Shown: positions 17,488 through 26,552, counted from the stretch's first letter. The stretch is DNA of 64,000 nt from Paraburkholderia sp. BCC1886 (GCF_900996245.1 NZ_CAAJGK010000052.1:496001-560000); one strand, 5' to 3'. Notes: generated by a model not told the origin, from the letters alone. Translations and numbers: made by a program.

Positions 17488-18429
17488 ATGCAGAAGCGCC
17501 GTATTGGACGTTCCGATATACAGGTCACGCCGTTGGTGTTCGGCGGCAATGTTTTCGGCTGGACCGCCGATGAAGCGACCTCGTTTTCGATCCTGGACGC
17601 GTTCGTCGACGCGGGTCTCGATTTCATCGATACCGCCGATGTGTATTCCGCATGGGTGCCCGGCAACCAGGGTGGCGAGTCGGAAACCATCATCGGCAAG
17701 TGGCTGAAGAAAAGCGGCAAGCGCGACAAGGTCGTCCTCGCGACCAAGGTATCGAAGCTGCCGCAGCGCAAGGGCTTATCTGCAACGAATATCCAGGCGG
17801 CGGTGGAAGATTCGCTGCGGCGTCTGCAAACCGACTACATCGACGTTTATTTTTCGCACGACGACGATACCGCGACGCCGTTGACCGAGACGCTCGGCGC
17901 ATACCAGAAGCTGATCGAGGCGGGCAAGGTGCGGATAATCGGCGCGTCGAACTACAGTGGCGCGCGCGTCGAGGAAGCGCTGGCGGTGTCGCGTCAGCAT
18001 GGCTTGCCGGAGTACCAGTTGCTGCAGCCGGAATACAACCTGTACGACCGCGCGCCGTACGAAGCCGATACGGAACCGGTGGCGCTCGCGAATCATCTGG
18101 GCGTGGTGGTGTATTACAGCCTTGCAAGCGGCTTTCTGTCGGGCAAATACCGCTCGAAGGCCGATCTGGCCGACAAGGCGCGGGGAAGCCGCGTAGAGAA
18201 GTATCTGAATCCGCGCGGCCTGGCCATTCTCGACGCGCTCGAACAGGTTGCCGGGCGGCATGGCAGCACGTCGGCGACGGTCGCACTGGCCTGGCTGATC
18301 GCGCGGCCGAGCGTGACGGCGCCGATCGCCAGCGCGACGTCGGTCGAGCAGTTGAAAAGCCTTGCCGCCGCAGTCCAGTTGGTGCTGACAGGTGACGACA
18401 TTCGCGAGCTGAACGAGGCAAGCGCCTGA
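17488..18429 (+). CDS. Aldo/keto reductase
   Basis: A 313-residue NADPH-dependent TIM-barrel reductase. The catalytic tetrad can be placed: Asp and Tyr in FIDTADVYSAW, Lys in VVLATKVSKL, His in YIDVYFSHDDDTATPL. NADP-binding elements are GASNYSGARVEEAL, VVVYYSLASGFLSGKYR and the C-terminal PIASATSVEQLKSLAAAVQL. It reduces aldehydes or ketones, with no clue to the natural substrate. ATG at 17488 follows GGAGAAATT; the seven codons upstream are not needed. It is divergent from fliC and presumably unrelated to motility. Confidence 0.94.
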   Translation: MQKRRIGRSDIQVTPLVFGGNVFGWTADEATSFSILDAFVDAGLDFIDTADVYSAWVPGNQGGESETIIGKWLKKSGKRDKVVLATKVSKLPQRKGLSATNIQAAVEDSLRRLQTDYIDVYFSHDDDTATPLTETLGAYQKLIEAGKVRIIGASNYSGARVEEALAVSRQHGLPEYQLLQPEYNLYDRAPYEADTEPVALANHLGVVVYYSLASGFLSGKYRSKADLADKARGSRVEKYLNPRGLAILDALEQVAGRHGSTSATVALAWLIARPSVTAPIASATSVEQLKSLAAAVQLVLTGDDIRELNEASA

Positions 18430-18810
18430 CTTTGTTTGCTACCTGGCGCGATCGCTAAACCCCTGGTAGGATGGAGAGTTTCCTGATATGATCGGGAGTG
18501 AATTGAGATCTTTGCCTGGCTCGTCAACGCTTTTGCATTGATGGAAGGTTGGCGAAACGGCAGCAGGCGGGGCTTTGGCTTGACGTCTGTCCGCGTTCCG
18601 CGGTGAACTCCCCACCTCTCTTTTCCGGCCTCCGTGGCCGCTTTGCCTCTCGTTTCATTTCTGGTTTGGCTGGGTTTTCCTCCTGTTTTATTCGGGTTGA
18701 CCTACGTTTGCCTGTTACTGGCCAGAGATCGAAACGACCGGAGGGCCGGCGCGTGAGCGGCTTCCCCGCCACGCAATTAACCCGTATCAAGTGATTGAGT
18801 TAGGAATTAC
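18430..18810. other. Intergenic region before rpsU, no gene seen
   Basis: It holds a pyrimidine-rich stretch (18605-18700) and a small GGCCTCCGTGGCC hairpin. Short open frames here have no family features. The rpsU promoter is not obvious; TTGACC at 18697 has no good -10 partner. Confidence 0.5.
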
Positions 18811-19023
18811 ATGACGACGATTCTTCTGAAGGAAAACGAGCCGTTCGAAGTGGCGATTCGCCGCTTTCGTCGTGCAATCGAAAAGAATGGCCTGATCGCA
18901 GAACTGCGTGAGCGTCAATCGTACGAAAAGCCGACCACGGCGCGTAAGCGTAAGAAGGCTGCTGCAGTGAAGCGTCTGCACAAGCGTCTGCGCAGCCAGA
19001 TGCTGCCGAAAAAGCTGCACTAA
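18811..19023 (+). CDS. rpsU: 30S ribosomal protein S21
   Basis: A 70-residue basic protein matching bS21 throughout: [40 protein letters not shown] and a lysine/arginine-rich C-terminal helix ([16 protein letters not shown]). It sits near the anti-Shine-Dalgarno of the small subunit and is needed for initiation. It is preceded by TTAGGA and followed by a strong intrinsic terminator. In enteric bacteria rpsU leads dnaG-rpoD, but here it is alone. Confidence 0.98.
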   Translation: MTTILLKENEPFEVAIRRFRRAIEKNGLIAELRERQSYEKPTTARKRKKAAAVKRLHKRLRSQMLPKKLH

Positions 19024-19044
19024 GCACGCTTTTTTAGCACGGCC

Positions 19045-19092
19045 GAACGGCGGTGTGAGCCTCGAAAGAGGCCACGCCGCCGTTCTGCTTTT
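19045..19092 (+). terminator. Intrinsic terminator of rpsU
   Basis: GAACGGCGG pairs with CCGCCGTTC, with an inner GCCTC-GAAA-GAGGC stem-tetraloop, followed by TGCTTTT. The long stem also suits the convergent tag gene. Confidence 0.85.
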
Positions 19093-19134
19093 AGGCCGCG
19101 GCACAGCACCTGACCGATGGCTCACCCCGAGTGA

Positions 19135-19752
19135 TCAGCCGGCCTTGCGGTTGCGTCCTTTCTTGCCGAGCGCCACGCATGGTGCGCGGCACATGCAGGT
19201 CGTCTCATGGTCGTTGACCATGCCCACCGCCTGCATGAATGCGTAGCAAATAGTCGATCCCACGAATTTGCAGCCGTAGCGTTTCAGTGCCTTGCTGAGC
19301 GCGTCCGACACCTCCGTCGAGGCCGGCGCATGTTTGTACGATGCCCAGTCGTTCTGGATGGGCGTCTGGTCGACGAACGACCAGACGAAGTTGGAGAGTG
19401 AGCCATGTTCGGCCTGAATCTGCTGGACCGCACGTGCGTTGGTAATGGCCGATTCGATTTTGCCGCGATGTCGAACGATACTTTCGTCGACGACCAGCGC
19501 ATCGACGTTTTGCGGCGTGAAGCGCGCCACCGTCGCGATATCGAAATCGGCAAAAGCACGGCGATAACCGGCGCGCTTGTTCAGAATCGTGGACCACGAC
19601 AAACCCGCCTGCGCGCCTTCGAGCACGAGCATTTCGAACAGATGCCGGTCGTCGCGCGACGGCACGCCCCATTCGGCGTCGTGATACTGTGCGAGCGCTT
19701 CGCTCGATACCCAGTTGCATCGCTGTGTCAATTCGCGCCCCCGCTGTGTCAT
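19135..19752 (-). CDS. tag: DNA-3-methyladenine glycosylase I
   Basis: A 205-residue base-excision enzyme that removes 3-methyladenine. Family motifs: RCNWVSSEALAQYHDAEWGV near the N-terminus (Zn ligands Cys and His), FEMLVLEGAQAGLSWSTIL (conserved Glu and aromatic pocket), IVRHRGKIESAITNARAV, FVWSFVDQTPIQN, SDALSKALKRYGCKFVGSTI and the second Zn pair in VGMVNDHETTCMC. ATG 19752 is favoured because the family starts a few residues before the first Zn cysteine; ATG 19767 is also in frame. It is convergent with rpsU. Confidence 0.96.
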   Translation of the reverse strand: MTQRGRELTQRCNWVSSEALAQYHDAEWGVPSRDDRHLFEMLVLEGAQAGLSWSTILNKRAGYRRAFADFDIATVARFTPQNVDALVVDESIVRHRGKIESAITNARAVQQIQAEHGSLSNFVWSFVDQTPIQNDWASYKHAPASTEVSDALSKALKRYGCKFVGSTICYAFMQAVGMVNDHETTCMCRAPCVALGKKGRNRKAG

Positions 19753-19873
19753 GTCGACCGCCAGCATAGCGGATGCCGTGCGCGCCGCAAGCTACCCATT
19801 CGGCCGATTGCGGGATCGAAACCGACCTGCCACGCTATGCGTTATTCCCCTTCCTGAACTCACACGATTTTCA

Positions 19874-20755
19874 ATGAACCAAGCTCTCTTTCTGATCGGC
19901 ATTGACGGCGGTGGCAGCGGCACACGCGTCGTACTCGGCGACGCCGAGGGTCGCGAACTCGCGCAGGCGGCGAGCGGCCCGTCGGGTCTGGGGCTCGGCG
20001 TGGAGCGCGCGTGGCAGTCCATCACGACGGCGTGCACCGAGGCTTTTGCGCGTGCCGGCGCGAAGTTGGACTGGTCGCGCTGCGTGCTGGGGTGCGGGCT
20101 GGCCGGCGTCAACAATCGCGACTGGCTGGCGGCATTTCACGCGCACGCGCCCGCCGTCGCCGCGCTTTCGGTGGAGAGCGATGCCTACACGACCGTGCTG
20201 GGCGCGCATGGGGGCGAGCAAGGTGTAATTGTCGCGTTGGGTACCGGTAGCGTGGCGGCCGTGCTCGACGGCGCGGGTCAATGCCGCTTCGTCAGCGGCT
20301 ACGGTTATCCCTCCGGCGATGAAGCGAGCGGCGCGTGGTTGGGTCTGCGAGCCATCGTGCATGCCCAGCATGTGCTGGATGGGCGCAGTCCCGGCGACGA
20401 GTTTGCCGACGCGCTCCTCGCGCACACCGGAGCCCACGATCGCGACAGTCTCGTCGTGTGGCTGTGCGATGCGAACCAGACGGCTTACGCGAGTCTTGCG
20501 CCGATTGCTATCAGGCACCGAACGCATCCGTTCGCGGCGCGTGTGCTCGACGAGGCGGGTGTCCAGGTCGGCCGGATGATCGATGCGCTCGATCCTTCGG
20601 AAAGCCTGCCGGTGGCATTGTGCGGCGGACTCGGTGCGCCTATGCGCGACTATCTGGCGCCGGTCTACCAAGCGCGCCTGCGTGAGCCGCTGGCCGACTC
20701 GGCACACGGCGGTTTGCAACTCGCGGCGCGCGCCGCGGCTCGTTTAGGCGGCTGA
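19874..20755 (+). CDS. BadF/BadG/BcrA/BcrD-type ATPase, probable N-acetylglucosamine kinase
   Basis: A 293-residue member of the ASKHA sugar-kinase fold. PHOSPHATE1 is FLIGIDGGGSGTRVVLGDAE, PHOSPHATE2 is GVIVALGTGSVAAVLD, the substrate/GYG block is RFVSGYGYPSGDEASGAWLG, and the adenosine motif is PVALCGGLGAPMRDYL. This combination is typical of GlcNAc kinases (NagK/GspK-like) that recycle cell-wall or chitin amino sugars. ATG at 19874 starts the family N-terminus; there is no clear Shine-Dalgarno. It is followed 187 nt later by a HAD phosphatase in the same direction. Confidence 0.87.
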   Translation: MNQALFLIGIDGGGSGTRVVLGDAEGRELAQAASGPSGLGLGVERAWQSITTACTEAFARAGAKLDWSRCVLGCGLAGVNNRDWLAAFHAHAPAVAALSVESDAYTTVLGAHGGEQGVIVALGTGSVAAVLDGAGQCRFVSGYGYPSGDEASGAWLGLRAIVHAQHVLDGRSPGDEFADALLAHTGAHDRDSLVVWLCDANQTAYASLAPIAIRHRTHPFAARVLDEAGVQVGRMIDALDPSESLPVALCGGLGAPMRDYLAPVYQARLREPLADSAHGGLQLAARAAARLGG

Positions 20756-20942
20756 GCGACCGCGAAGCGGGAGAACAGCATCACGGCGCTTACGAGCATC
20801 ACGGCGCTCTATGCATCGCACCGTCCTCGAAGCACACCTCCCTTCGAAGCACACCGCAACAAAATTCGCCTGCCCGTTGAGCCCAGCCCAAGCCGGAGTC
20901 GACGGTAAGATACGTGTTTCGACGTTGCCCGGTTGCTCACCC

Positions 20943-21764
20943 ATGTACAAAGTCATCGCCACGGATCTCGACGGCACGCTGCTCAACGCGAATCACCAGG
21001 TCGACCCGTTCACGATCGCCACGCTTCGCAAGCTCGAGAGCGACGGCCTGCGCTTCGTTATCGCAACGGGCCGGCATTTTTCCGACGTCGCCGGCATTCG
21101 CGACGTGCTCGGGATCAGTCCGTATCTGATCACCTCCAATGGAGCGCGCGTCCACACGCCGGACAATACCGTGCTGCACGCCGACGACCTGCCTGCGGCC
21201 ATCGTCAGGCAGCTCGTGCAACCGGAGATTGCAGGCGGGCACGGCCGCGTGATCGTCAATCTTTTCGCGGATCAGGCGTGGCTGATCGACCGCGATGCGC
21301 CGCATCTACTGAAGTTTCATCAGGATTCGGGCTTCACTTACGAGGTGACCGATCTACTCACTCACGACGGCGCGAACATCGCCAAGGCGTTATACATAGG
21401 CGACCCCGCCGATCTTGCGCAAGTCTCAGCGAATCTCGCGCGTGAATTCGGCGACGCGTTGTACGTCACCTATTCGCTGCCCGACTGCCTCGAAGTGATG
21501 ACGGCCAATGTGTCGAAGGGGCGTGCACTGCAAATCGTGCTGGACCGTCTCGGCGTCGATGCTGCCGAATGCGTAGCGTTCGGCGACAACATGAACGATA
21601 TCGATATGCTCGAAACCGCCGGTCATCCGTTCATGATGAACAATGCGAATCCGGACCTCATCAAGCTTTTGCCAAATGTCCCACGCATCGGCAATAACTT
21701 CGACGCCGGCGTGGCGCATCATCTGCGCAAGCTCTTCGCGCTCGACGACGAATTGACGTCCTGA
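20943..21764 (+). CDS. HAD-superfamily phosphatase, Cof/YidA type
   Basis: A 273-residue sugar-phosphatase-like hydrolase of the IIB (C2-cap) class. Motif I is VIATDLDGTLLNANH (nucleophile Asp and acid Asp), motif II is FVIATGRHFSDV, motif III Lys is in TANVSKGRALQIVLDRLGV, and motif IV is ECVAFGDNMNDIDMLETAG. Such enzymes dephosphorylate sugar phosphates or cofactors such as FMN and PLP. ATG at 20943 was chosen at the start of motif I; the open frame upstream is unrelated. Confidence 0.93.
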   Translation: MYKVIATDLDGTLLNANHQVDPFTIATLRKLESDGLRFVIATGRHFSDVAGIRDVLGISPYLITSNGARVHTPDNTVLHADDLPAAIVRQLVQPEIAGGHGRVIVNLFADQAWLIDRDAPHLLKFHQDSGFTYEVTDLLTHDGANIAKALYIGDPADLAQVSANLAREFGDALYVTYSLPDCLEVMTANVSKGRALQIVLDRLGVDAAECVAFGDNMNDIDMLETAGHPFMMNNANPDLIKLLPNVPRIGNNFDAGVAHHLRKLFALDDELTS

Positions 21765-21769
21765 AACGC

Positions 21770-21807
21770 CACCGGCCCGTAGCTGCAAGAGCGGATACGG
21801 GCCGGTG
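21770..21807 (+). terminator. Strong 12-bp hairpin between convergent genes
   Basis: CACCGGCCCGTA (21770-21781) pairs perfectly with TACGGGCCGGTG (21796-21807), 14-nt loop, 5 nt after the HAD stop. No T run on either strand, so termination is likely but not classical. Confidence 0.55.
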
Positions 21808-21843
21808 AGCTTATAAATTCAACAGGCCTTGGGCCGAGGCCGA

Positions 21844-22131
21844 TTAACCGTGCCATCCGCCACGGCGATCGCCATGATCCCCACGGTTGTCGTGACCGCC
21901 GCGATAGTCGTCGTGACCCCAGTGGCGGTCGTAGCGATGATCATAACGATGATCCCAGCCGCCATCGCCGTAATAAACCGGCTGCGGTGCGACGTAGACC
22001 GGCGCGGGTTCCGCGTAAGCAGGCACGCCCAGCGAGAGGCCGATATTCAAACCCGTATGAGCTTGCGCGACGCCGCATGCGCCCGCCGCAAGTCCGGCAG
22101 CAACCAGCAAGTGAGTGACGATGCGTTTCAT
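21844..22131 (-). CDS. Small exported His/Gly/Asp-rich protein
   Basis: A 95-residue secreted protein: signal peptide MKRIVTHLLVAAGLAAGACG, cleavage near AQA-HTG; then GLNIGLSLGVPAYAEPAPVY, a Pro/Tyr stretch (APQPVYYGDGG), and a low-complexity tail of alternating His, Asp, Arg and Gly (HRYDHRYDRHWGHDDYRGGH). ATG 22131 has AGGAGAA 6 nt upstream; the longer open frame to 22230 is ignored. The tail could bind metal ions. The signal peptide with a YXXPxPVYY region is common in small Burkholderia membrane or cell-surface proteins of unknown role. Confidence 0.8.
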   Translation of the reverse strand: MKRIVTHLLVAAGLAAGACGVAQAHTGLNIGLSLGVPAYAEPAPVYVAPQPVYYGDGGWDHRYDHRYDRHWGHDDYRGGHDNRGDHGDRRGGWHG

Positions 22132-22416
22132 GTTCTGTTCTCCTGTTAGGCGACGTGTGTTTGTCGCACAGGACCAATGTACGCACTCCCCCGCGCCGAT
22201 CTGCGACGAGATGTTACGGACTGCAAGCATCGTCGCAGGGTCTGAAAGGGATTCGAGAGCAAGCGCCGGATCGCGCCGTATCGTGCTGGATTCGCCAGAA
22301 CCGCGGCGAGATGGCGCTTCGGCGGCGTGAATTAAAAAAGGAGAGGAAAAATACAGGAGTGATCGCCTGAATCACTCCCGCCGCGCGTAATCGCGACTTA
22401 CATCTGTATTACCCGA

Positions 22417-23199
22417 TTAATCATCCGCGCTGGCGGCATTCGCCGTATTCGCCGCTGGACCGCTCGCCGGAGCCGCACTCGCCGCCCCCGGCAGCCCTGC
22501 ACACGGACATTCGGTCGACCGTCCATTCAACCCCTGCCGGTCATGCTTGAAACTCGCATGCGCAACGCCGTCTTTCCAGTCGAGCCGCACGATATAAATA
22601 CTGTCGAAATCGTCGCTTGCCCACTTCGGGACGTCAGCGGCATTACCGCCATGCGCACTCATGATCTGCCGCAGCAATATGACGATCAGATGATGTTCCC
22701 ACGCGACGACGATGAGCTTGTTGCGATTGGCCGGGTCGACCAGCGTCTTGCCGAGCTGGTCGATCTGCGCAAACCCATAAGGCGTTTGCACGGGCATCTG
22801 GAATTGGATCGCAGTGGGCTCGATCGTGGCGAGCGGACGGATGTAGTAGTACGGGTGTCCGCTGTCGTTCTTCTGCTGGCCGGGATCGGGCGCAAAAAGC
22901 TGGTCGGGTTTGCCGAACTTGGCGGCGATGACAGCGGGCAAAGCCAGCGCCCGGTTCAATCCCTGACAGTCGAGCTGACCGTAACCCTGCGCCGGCTTCT
23001 CGCCGTGGCGCACGAACACGAGCGTTTCGACACCATCCTTCGCTGCCACTGGCACTGCCACGCCGGCCGTCCCGCTCGTCCCTGCCGCATGCGCCGCCGG
23101 TAGTATCGGCAAACCGCCACCCAAACCAGCCAGACAAAGCGCCACACAAGACGCCACATTAAGCGCCGTACCCTGCACAAATGCGCGACAACGGTTCAT
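22417..23199 (-). CDS. Periplasmic histidine phosphatase (phosphoglycerate-mutase-like)
   Basis: A 260-residue exported protein (signal peptide to about AHA-AGT). The histidine phosphatase core is present: VETLVFVRHGEKPAQGYGQL contains RHG with the phospho-accepting His, LALPAVIAAKFGKPDQLFAP follows, and a later His pair lies in LIVVAWEHHLIVILLRQI. The C-terminal 25 residues form an Ala/Ser/Pro-rich tail. Family members with RHGEKP often act as broad acid phosphatases in the periplasm. Substrate unknown. It stands alone, 77 nt downstream of aqpZ on the same strand. Confidence 0.85.
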   Translation of the reverse strand: MNRCRAFVQGTALNVASCVALCLAGLGGGLPILPAAHAAGTSGTAGVAVPVAAKDGVETLVFVRHGEKPAQGYGQLDCQGLNRALALPAVIAAKFGKPDQLFAPDPGQQKNDSGHPYYYIRPLATIEPTAIQFQMPVQTPYGFAQIDQLGKTLVDPANRNKLIVVAWEHHLIVILLRQIMSAHGGNAADVPKWASDDFDSIYIVRLDWKDGVAHASFKHDRQGLNGRSTECPCAGLPGAASAAPASGPAANTANAASADD

Positions 23200-23276
23200 C
23201 GTTCGTACCTACTGGCCAGGAAAGTCGCTCGATTCTAGCAGCGGGCTTCCCTTGGCCCGTGAAGCGCCGAGGCCAG

Positions 23277-24017
23277 TCAGTCCAGCGCCAGTTCCGCCGA
23301 ACGGCCACGCCGCTGTTCGGCGATCAACGGATACAGCACGCCGGCGACCACCGCGCCGACGATGGGCGCAACCCAGAACAGCCACAACTGATCCACCGCC
23401 GCACCGCCGACGAACAAAGCCGGACCGGTCGAGCGCGCCGGGTTCACCGACGTGTTCGTGACGGGAATCGAAACGAGGTGAATCAGCGTCAGGCACAGGC
23501 CGATGGCGATCGGCGCGAAGCCGGCCGGCGCACGCTTGTCCGTCGCACCGAGAATGACGAACAGGAAGAAGCCGGTCATGACCGCCTCGCAGATGAACGC
23601 GGCGACGAGCGAATACTGTCCTGGCGAACGCTCGCCATAGCCGTTGCTCGCGAAGCCGCTGGCCACGAGATCGAAGCCCGGCTTGCCCGACGCGATCAAC
23701 GCGAGAACCGCTGCGCCCAACACGGCGCCGAGCACTTGCGCGACGACGTAGGGCAGCAGATCGCGCGCCGGAAAACGGCCGGCGACCGTCAGGCCCACGC
23801 TCACCGCCGGGTTCAGATGGCAGCCGGAAATGTGACCGATCGCGAAGGCCATGGTCAGCACGGTCAATCCGAACGCCAGCGACACGCCGACGAAGCCGAT
23901 GCCCAAACCATGCAACGGTCCCGAAAAATTCGCCGCGAGCACTGCGCTGCCGCAGCCTCCGAGCACAAGCCAGAATGTGCCGAACACTTCGGCCGCAAGG
24001 CGTTTTGACAACTGCAT
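23277..24017 (-). CDS. aqpZ: Aquaporin Z
   Basis: A 246-residue inner-membrane water channel with six helices and two half-helices. NPA motifs are in [20 protein letters not shown] and [17 protein letters not shown]; the selectivity-filter region includes [14 protein letters not shown] and His/Arg positions typical of water-specific aquaporins (Arg after the second NPA). It starts [20 protein letters not shown] at ATG 24017 behind AGGA. It mediates osmotic water flux. It is divergent from the H-NS gene across an AT-rich region. Confidence 0.96.
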   Translation of the reverse strand: MQLSKRLAAEVFGTFWLVLGGCGSAVLAANFSGPLHGLGIGFVGVSLAFGLTVLTMAFAIGHISGCHLNPAVSVGLTVAGRFPARDLLPYVVAQVLGAVLGAAVLALIASGKPGFDLVASGFASNGYGERSPGQYSLVAAFICEAVMTGFFLFVILGATDKRAPAGFAPIAIGLCLTLIHLVSIPVTNTSVNPARSTGPALFVGGAAVDQLWLFWVAPIVGAVVAGVLYPLIAEQRRGRSAELALD

Positions 24018-24308
24018 GATTGGTAATCCTGAAAAAGAAGTCGCTTCTGATGCGCATGCACGGTTATGTGCCACTGCCCAATTTGAGTGCGCATTCTAGG
24101 GAAAGACGGCCAATTCAGGTGTCAAGAATTGTCAATGTAGAGAGTCTTTTGTCGATTATTACGGGATAAAAATTGTCTTTTACAAATCATCCACGTTTAA
24201 TAATTATCAGAGGATATCCCGGCTAAATCAGTATTAGTGGCCATTGCGAATTTTTATAATTGCGGTTAGTCTCCGAGCGAATGAGTTCGGGAAACGGGGA
24301 GAATCGAA
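24018..24308. promoter_or_regulatory. AT-rich divergent control region between aqpZ and the H-NS gene
   Basis: About 290 nt, clearly richer in A and T than the flanking genes, with TATAAT at 24255-24260 as a candidate extended -10 for the H-NS gene but no good -35. AT-rich curved DNA is the preferred target of H-NS itself, so autoregulation is plausible but inferred. Confidence 0.5.
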
Positions 24309-24611
24309 ATGTCTCAATATGCAGACCTGAAGGCGCAGATCGCGAAATTGCAGGCACAGGCAGAAGATGCGCGGCGAACTGAAATCGACAATGTCGTCGC
24401 CGATATCCGCCAAAAGATCGCCGAATACGGCCTGACTGCGCAAGACCTCGGTTTTGCAGTTGCCGCCAAGCGCGGACGCCCGCCCAAGAAGGCGCCGCTG
24501 CCGGCAAAGTATCAGGACCCGAAGTCGGGCAATACGTGGAGCGGACGCGGCAAACCACCCAAATGGATCATCGGCAAGAACCGCGAGCGGTATCTGATTG
24601 GCGCACTTTGA
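24309..24611 (+). CDS. H-NS family nucleoid-associated protein
   Basis: A 100-residue protein. The N-terminal half is an oligomerising helix (LKAQIAKLQAQAEDARRTEI, IRQKIAEYGLTAQDLGF). A basic linker with KRGRPPKKAPLPAKYQDP leads into the DNA-binding motif DPKSGNTWSGRGKPPKWI, which holds the xGRGKxP AT-hook-like loop. Betaproteobacteria carry several paralogues of this size. It likely silences AT-rich genes. ATG 24309 follows GGGGAGAATCGAA. It ends in a bidirectional terminator. Confidence 0.94.
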   Translation: MSQYADLKAQIAKLQAQAEDARRTEIDNVVADIRQKIAEYGLTAQDLGFAVAAKRGRPPKKAPLPAKYQDPKSGNTWSGRGKPPKWIIGKNRERYLIGAL

Positions 24612-24919
24612 ATGTGCATATCGTGTCGAACCGAAAGCCAACTGAAGGTTAATTCACTCGCAGTCTTATTCGAGATCCGGCATTCGACCGGCTAGACACT
24701 TCTGCACAATCAATTGAAAAAGCCGCCTCAAAAGGCGGCTTTTTTCTGCACCAGCGTCGGGATACTCGGTCCGGCTGTTCGCGCAAACGATTCACATCGA
24801 CAAATTATGTCGTGCCCTGCCGTTCATTCAGAAAAATCGCATTGTTCGAACTGAGACGGCTCAATCGGCGCATTGAATAACCCTACAGCCGTTTGAACCG
24901 TCGTCATTCGACCAGCCGA
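24612..24919. other. Intergenic region, no gene beyond the terminator
   Basis: It contains the terminator at 24717-24746. Nothing else was recognised in the remaining sequence up to the glycosyltransferase stop at 24920. Confidence 0.6.
24717..24746 (+). terminator. Bidirectional intrinsic terminator
   Basis: AAAAAGCCGCCT, a CAAA loop, AGGCGGCTTTTTT: a symmetric stem with A and T tracts that can stop both the H-NS transcript and the converging glycosyltransferase transcript. Confidence 0.93.
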
Positions 24920-25984
24920 TTAACCGACTGCAACCTGGCGCAACACCGGGCGGCGCGTGGCTTCGATCAGGGCTGTGTAGCCGTCGACATAGTTTTGCGC
25001 CATCGTCTTCGAGCTGAAGCGGCGTTCGAACTGCGCGCGAATTTCGGTGCGCGACAGTTCGTCCAGGCGTTGCAACGCGGCGACCGCACCCTGCACGTCT
25101 TCGACGATGTAGCCCGTCACGCCGTGGTCGATCACTTCCGGCACCGACCCGCGGTTGAATGCGATCACCGGCGTGCCGCACGCCATCGACTCGATCATCA
25201 CGAGGCCGAACGGCTCCGACCAGTCGATCGGGAACAGGAGCGCCTTGGCACCGGACAGGAACTCGGGCTTCTGCGCCTCGTTGATCTCGCCGACGAACTC
25301 GACATGCGCCATCGACAGCAGCGGCTCGATTTCACGCTTGAAGTATTCCTGGTCGACCTTGTCCACCTTGGCGGCGATCTTCAGCGGCAAACCGCTTTGT
25401 GCAGCGATCTTGATAGCTGTATCGACGCGCTTTTCGGGGCAAATCCGACCGAGGAAAGCCAGGTATTCCGGCTTCTTGTGCGTTTGCGGCGTGAGCAACT
25501 GGTCCGGCAGACCGTGGTAAATCGTGTTTAGCCAGTTGGCCTGCGGCAACGGCGCACGCTGCGAATCCGAGATCGACACGACCGGCACTTGCGGGAAAGC
25601 GTCGAACACCGGCTGCAGTTCCGGCAGGTCCAGACGACCATGCAGCGTGGTGACGAACGGCGTGTCCATGGTCGAGAACAGTGGGAACGGCATGTAGTCG
25701 AGGTGGAAATGCAGCACGTCGAACTCGTGCGCGACCTTGCGCACCTTTTCCATCATCAGCACGTGCGGAGCGAGCGCGTCGCGGATCGTCGGATCGAGTC
25801 GCAGCGCCCGCGGCCAGCAGGCTTCGAGGTTGGCCGAGGTTTCCGAGTCGCCGCTCGCAAACAGTGTGACGTCGTGCCCGAGGTCGACCAGAGCTTCGGT
25901 CAGATACGACACGACACGTTCGGTGCCGCCATAAAGCTTCGGCGGGACGGCTTCATACAGGGGCGCAATTTGTGCGATTCGCAT
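24920..25984 (-). CDS. Glycosyltransferase family 4
   Basis: A 354-residue GT-B enzyme. The acceptor-side N-terminal domain begins MRIAQIAPLYEAVPPKLYGG and has GGTERVVSYLTEALVDLGHD; the donor domain shows YLAFLGRICPEKRVDTAIKI and the nucleotide-sugar motif PIDWSEPFGLVMIESMACGT (EX7E type), then GTPVIAFNRGSVPEVIDHGV. It would transfer a sugar from an NDP-sugar to a glycan or lipid acceptor in the cytoplasm. The start at 25984 has AGGAGAAA. It stands alone between the H-NS gene and flhDC; a role in flagellin or envelope glycosylation is possible but unproven. Confidence 0.92.
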   Translation of the reverse strand: MRIAQIAPLYEAVPPKLYGGTERVVSYLTEALVDLGHDVTLFASGDSETSANLEACWPRALRLDPTIRDALAPHVLMMEKVRKVAHEFDVLHFHLDYMPFPLFSTMDTPFVTTLHGRLDLPELQPVFDAFPQVPVVSISDSQRAPLPQANWLNTIYHGLPDQLLTPQTHKKPEYLAFLGRICPEKRVDTAIKIAAQSGLPLKIAAKVDKVDQEYFKREIEPLLSMAHVEFVGEINEAQKPEFLSGAKALLFPIDWSEPFGLVMIESMACGTPVIAFNRGSVPEVIDHGVTGYIVEDVQGAVAALQRLDELSRTEIRAQFERRFSSKTMAQNYVDGYTALIEATRRPVLRQVAVG

Positions 25985-26321
25985 GCGGTTTCTCCTAATC
26001 AATACGGCTTTCGCACAACGGCGCTCGTGGTGTGAGCGAGGAGCGAATGCCTGACGGACGGTTGGGCGCGGTAAGCCGCCGCCCGGGGGTGCTCCGAACC
26101 AGCATCGGGTAATCCCTTATCGTCATTATCGGGATCACATGAGCTAATTCGAGTTATTTTTCAAACGCTTAATGTTGTTACAGCGCGATACACGAGGTGT
26201 TACAGGCCGTTCTACCGGCCTTTCCACCCACGAAAATCGAGCCCTACTAGTTAACTAAACGCTGCGGCATCATAGCAAGCGACGCGCCCGGACCGCTTCA
26301 AACGCCAGAGCGCCGGCAAAC

Positions 26322-26552
26322 CGAAGTGAAAAGTGAAAAGCTTTTATAATCCGGTTTCACCCGAGAACAGGTGAAAACTCCGGCCGGAGAATTCTCACTT
26401 TCTGGCCAGCCTTTCGAACAATCAGGCGCCACGCCTTATCCAGTAAGCATCAGCGGCGGTCAAACTGCCCGGACATCAGCCGTATCAAAACCTCCCGCGA
26501 ACGTCCTTTGTAGGAAAAATTCCTACACGAATGACGGATTAATCCGTCAGAG
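26322..26552 (+). promoter_or_regulatory. flhDC control region with inverted repeats
   Basis: The 718-nt gap before flhD holds several regulatory-looking elements: TATAAT at 26345-26350 after a GTGAAAAGTGAAAAG direct repeat; an inverted repeat TTTCACC/GGTGAAA (26355-26376); GTAGGAA-AAA-TTCCTAC (26510-26526); and a perfect 18-bp palindrome TGACGGATTAATCCGTCA (26532-26549). The last two are centred about 22 bp apart. The flhDC operon is the usual integration point for global regulators; which proteins bind here is unknown. The rest of 25985-26702 shows no gene. Confidence 0.6.

Noticed and set aside
18524-18790. 88-codon minus-strand frame upstream of rpsU
   Set aside because: No start signal in a convincing place, no family, Arg/Lys-rich; it lies in what is more likely the rpsU leader.
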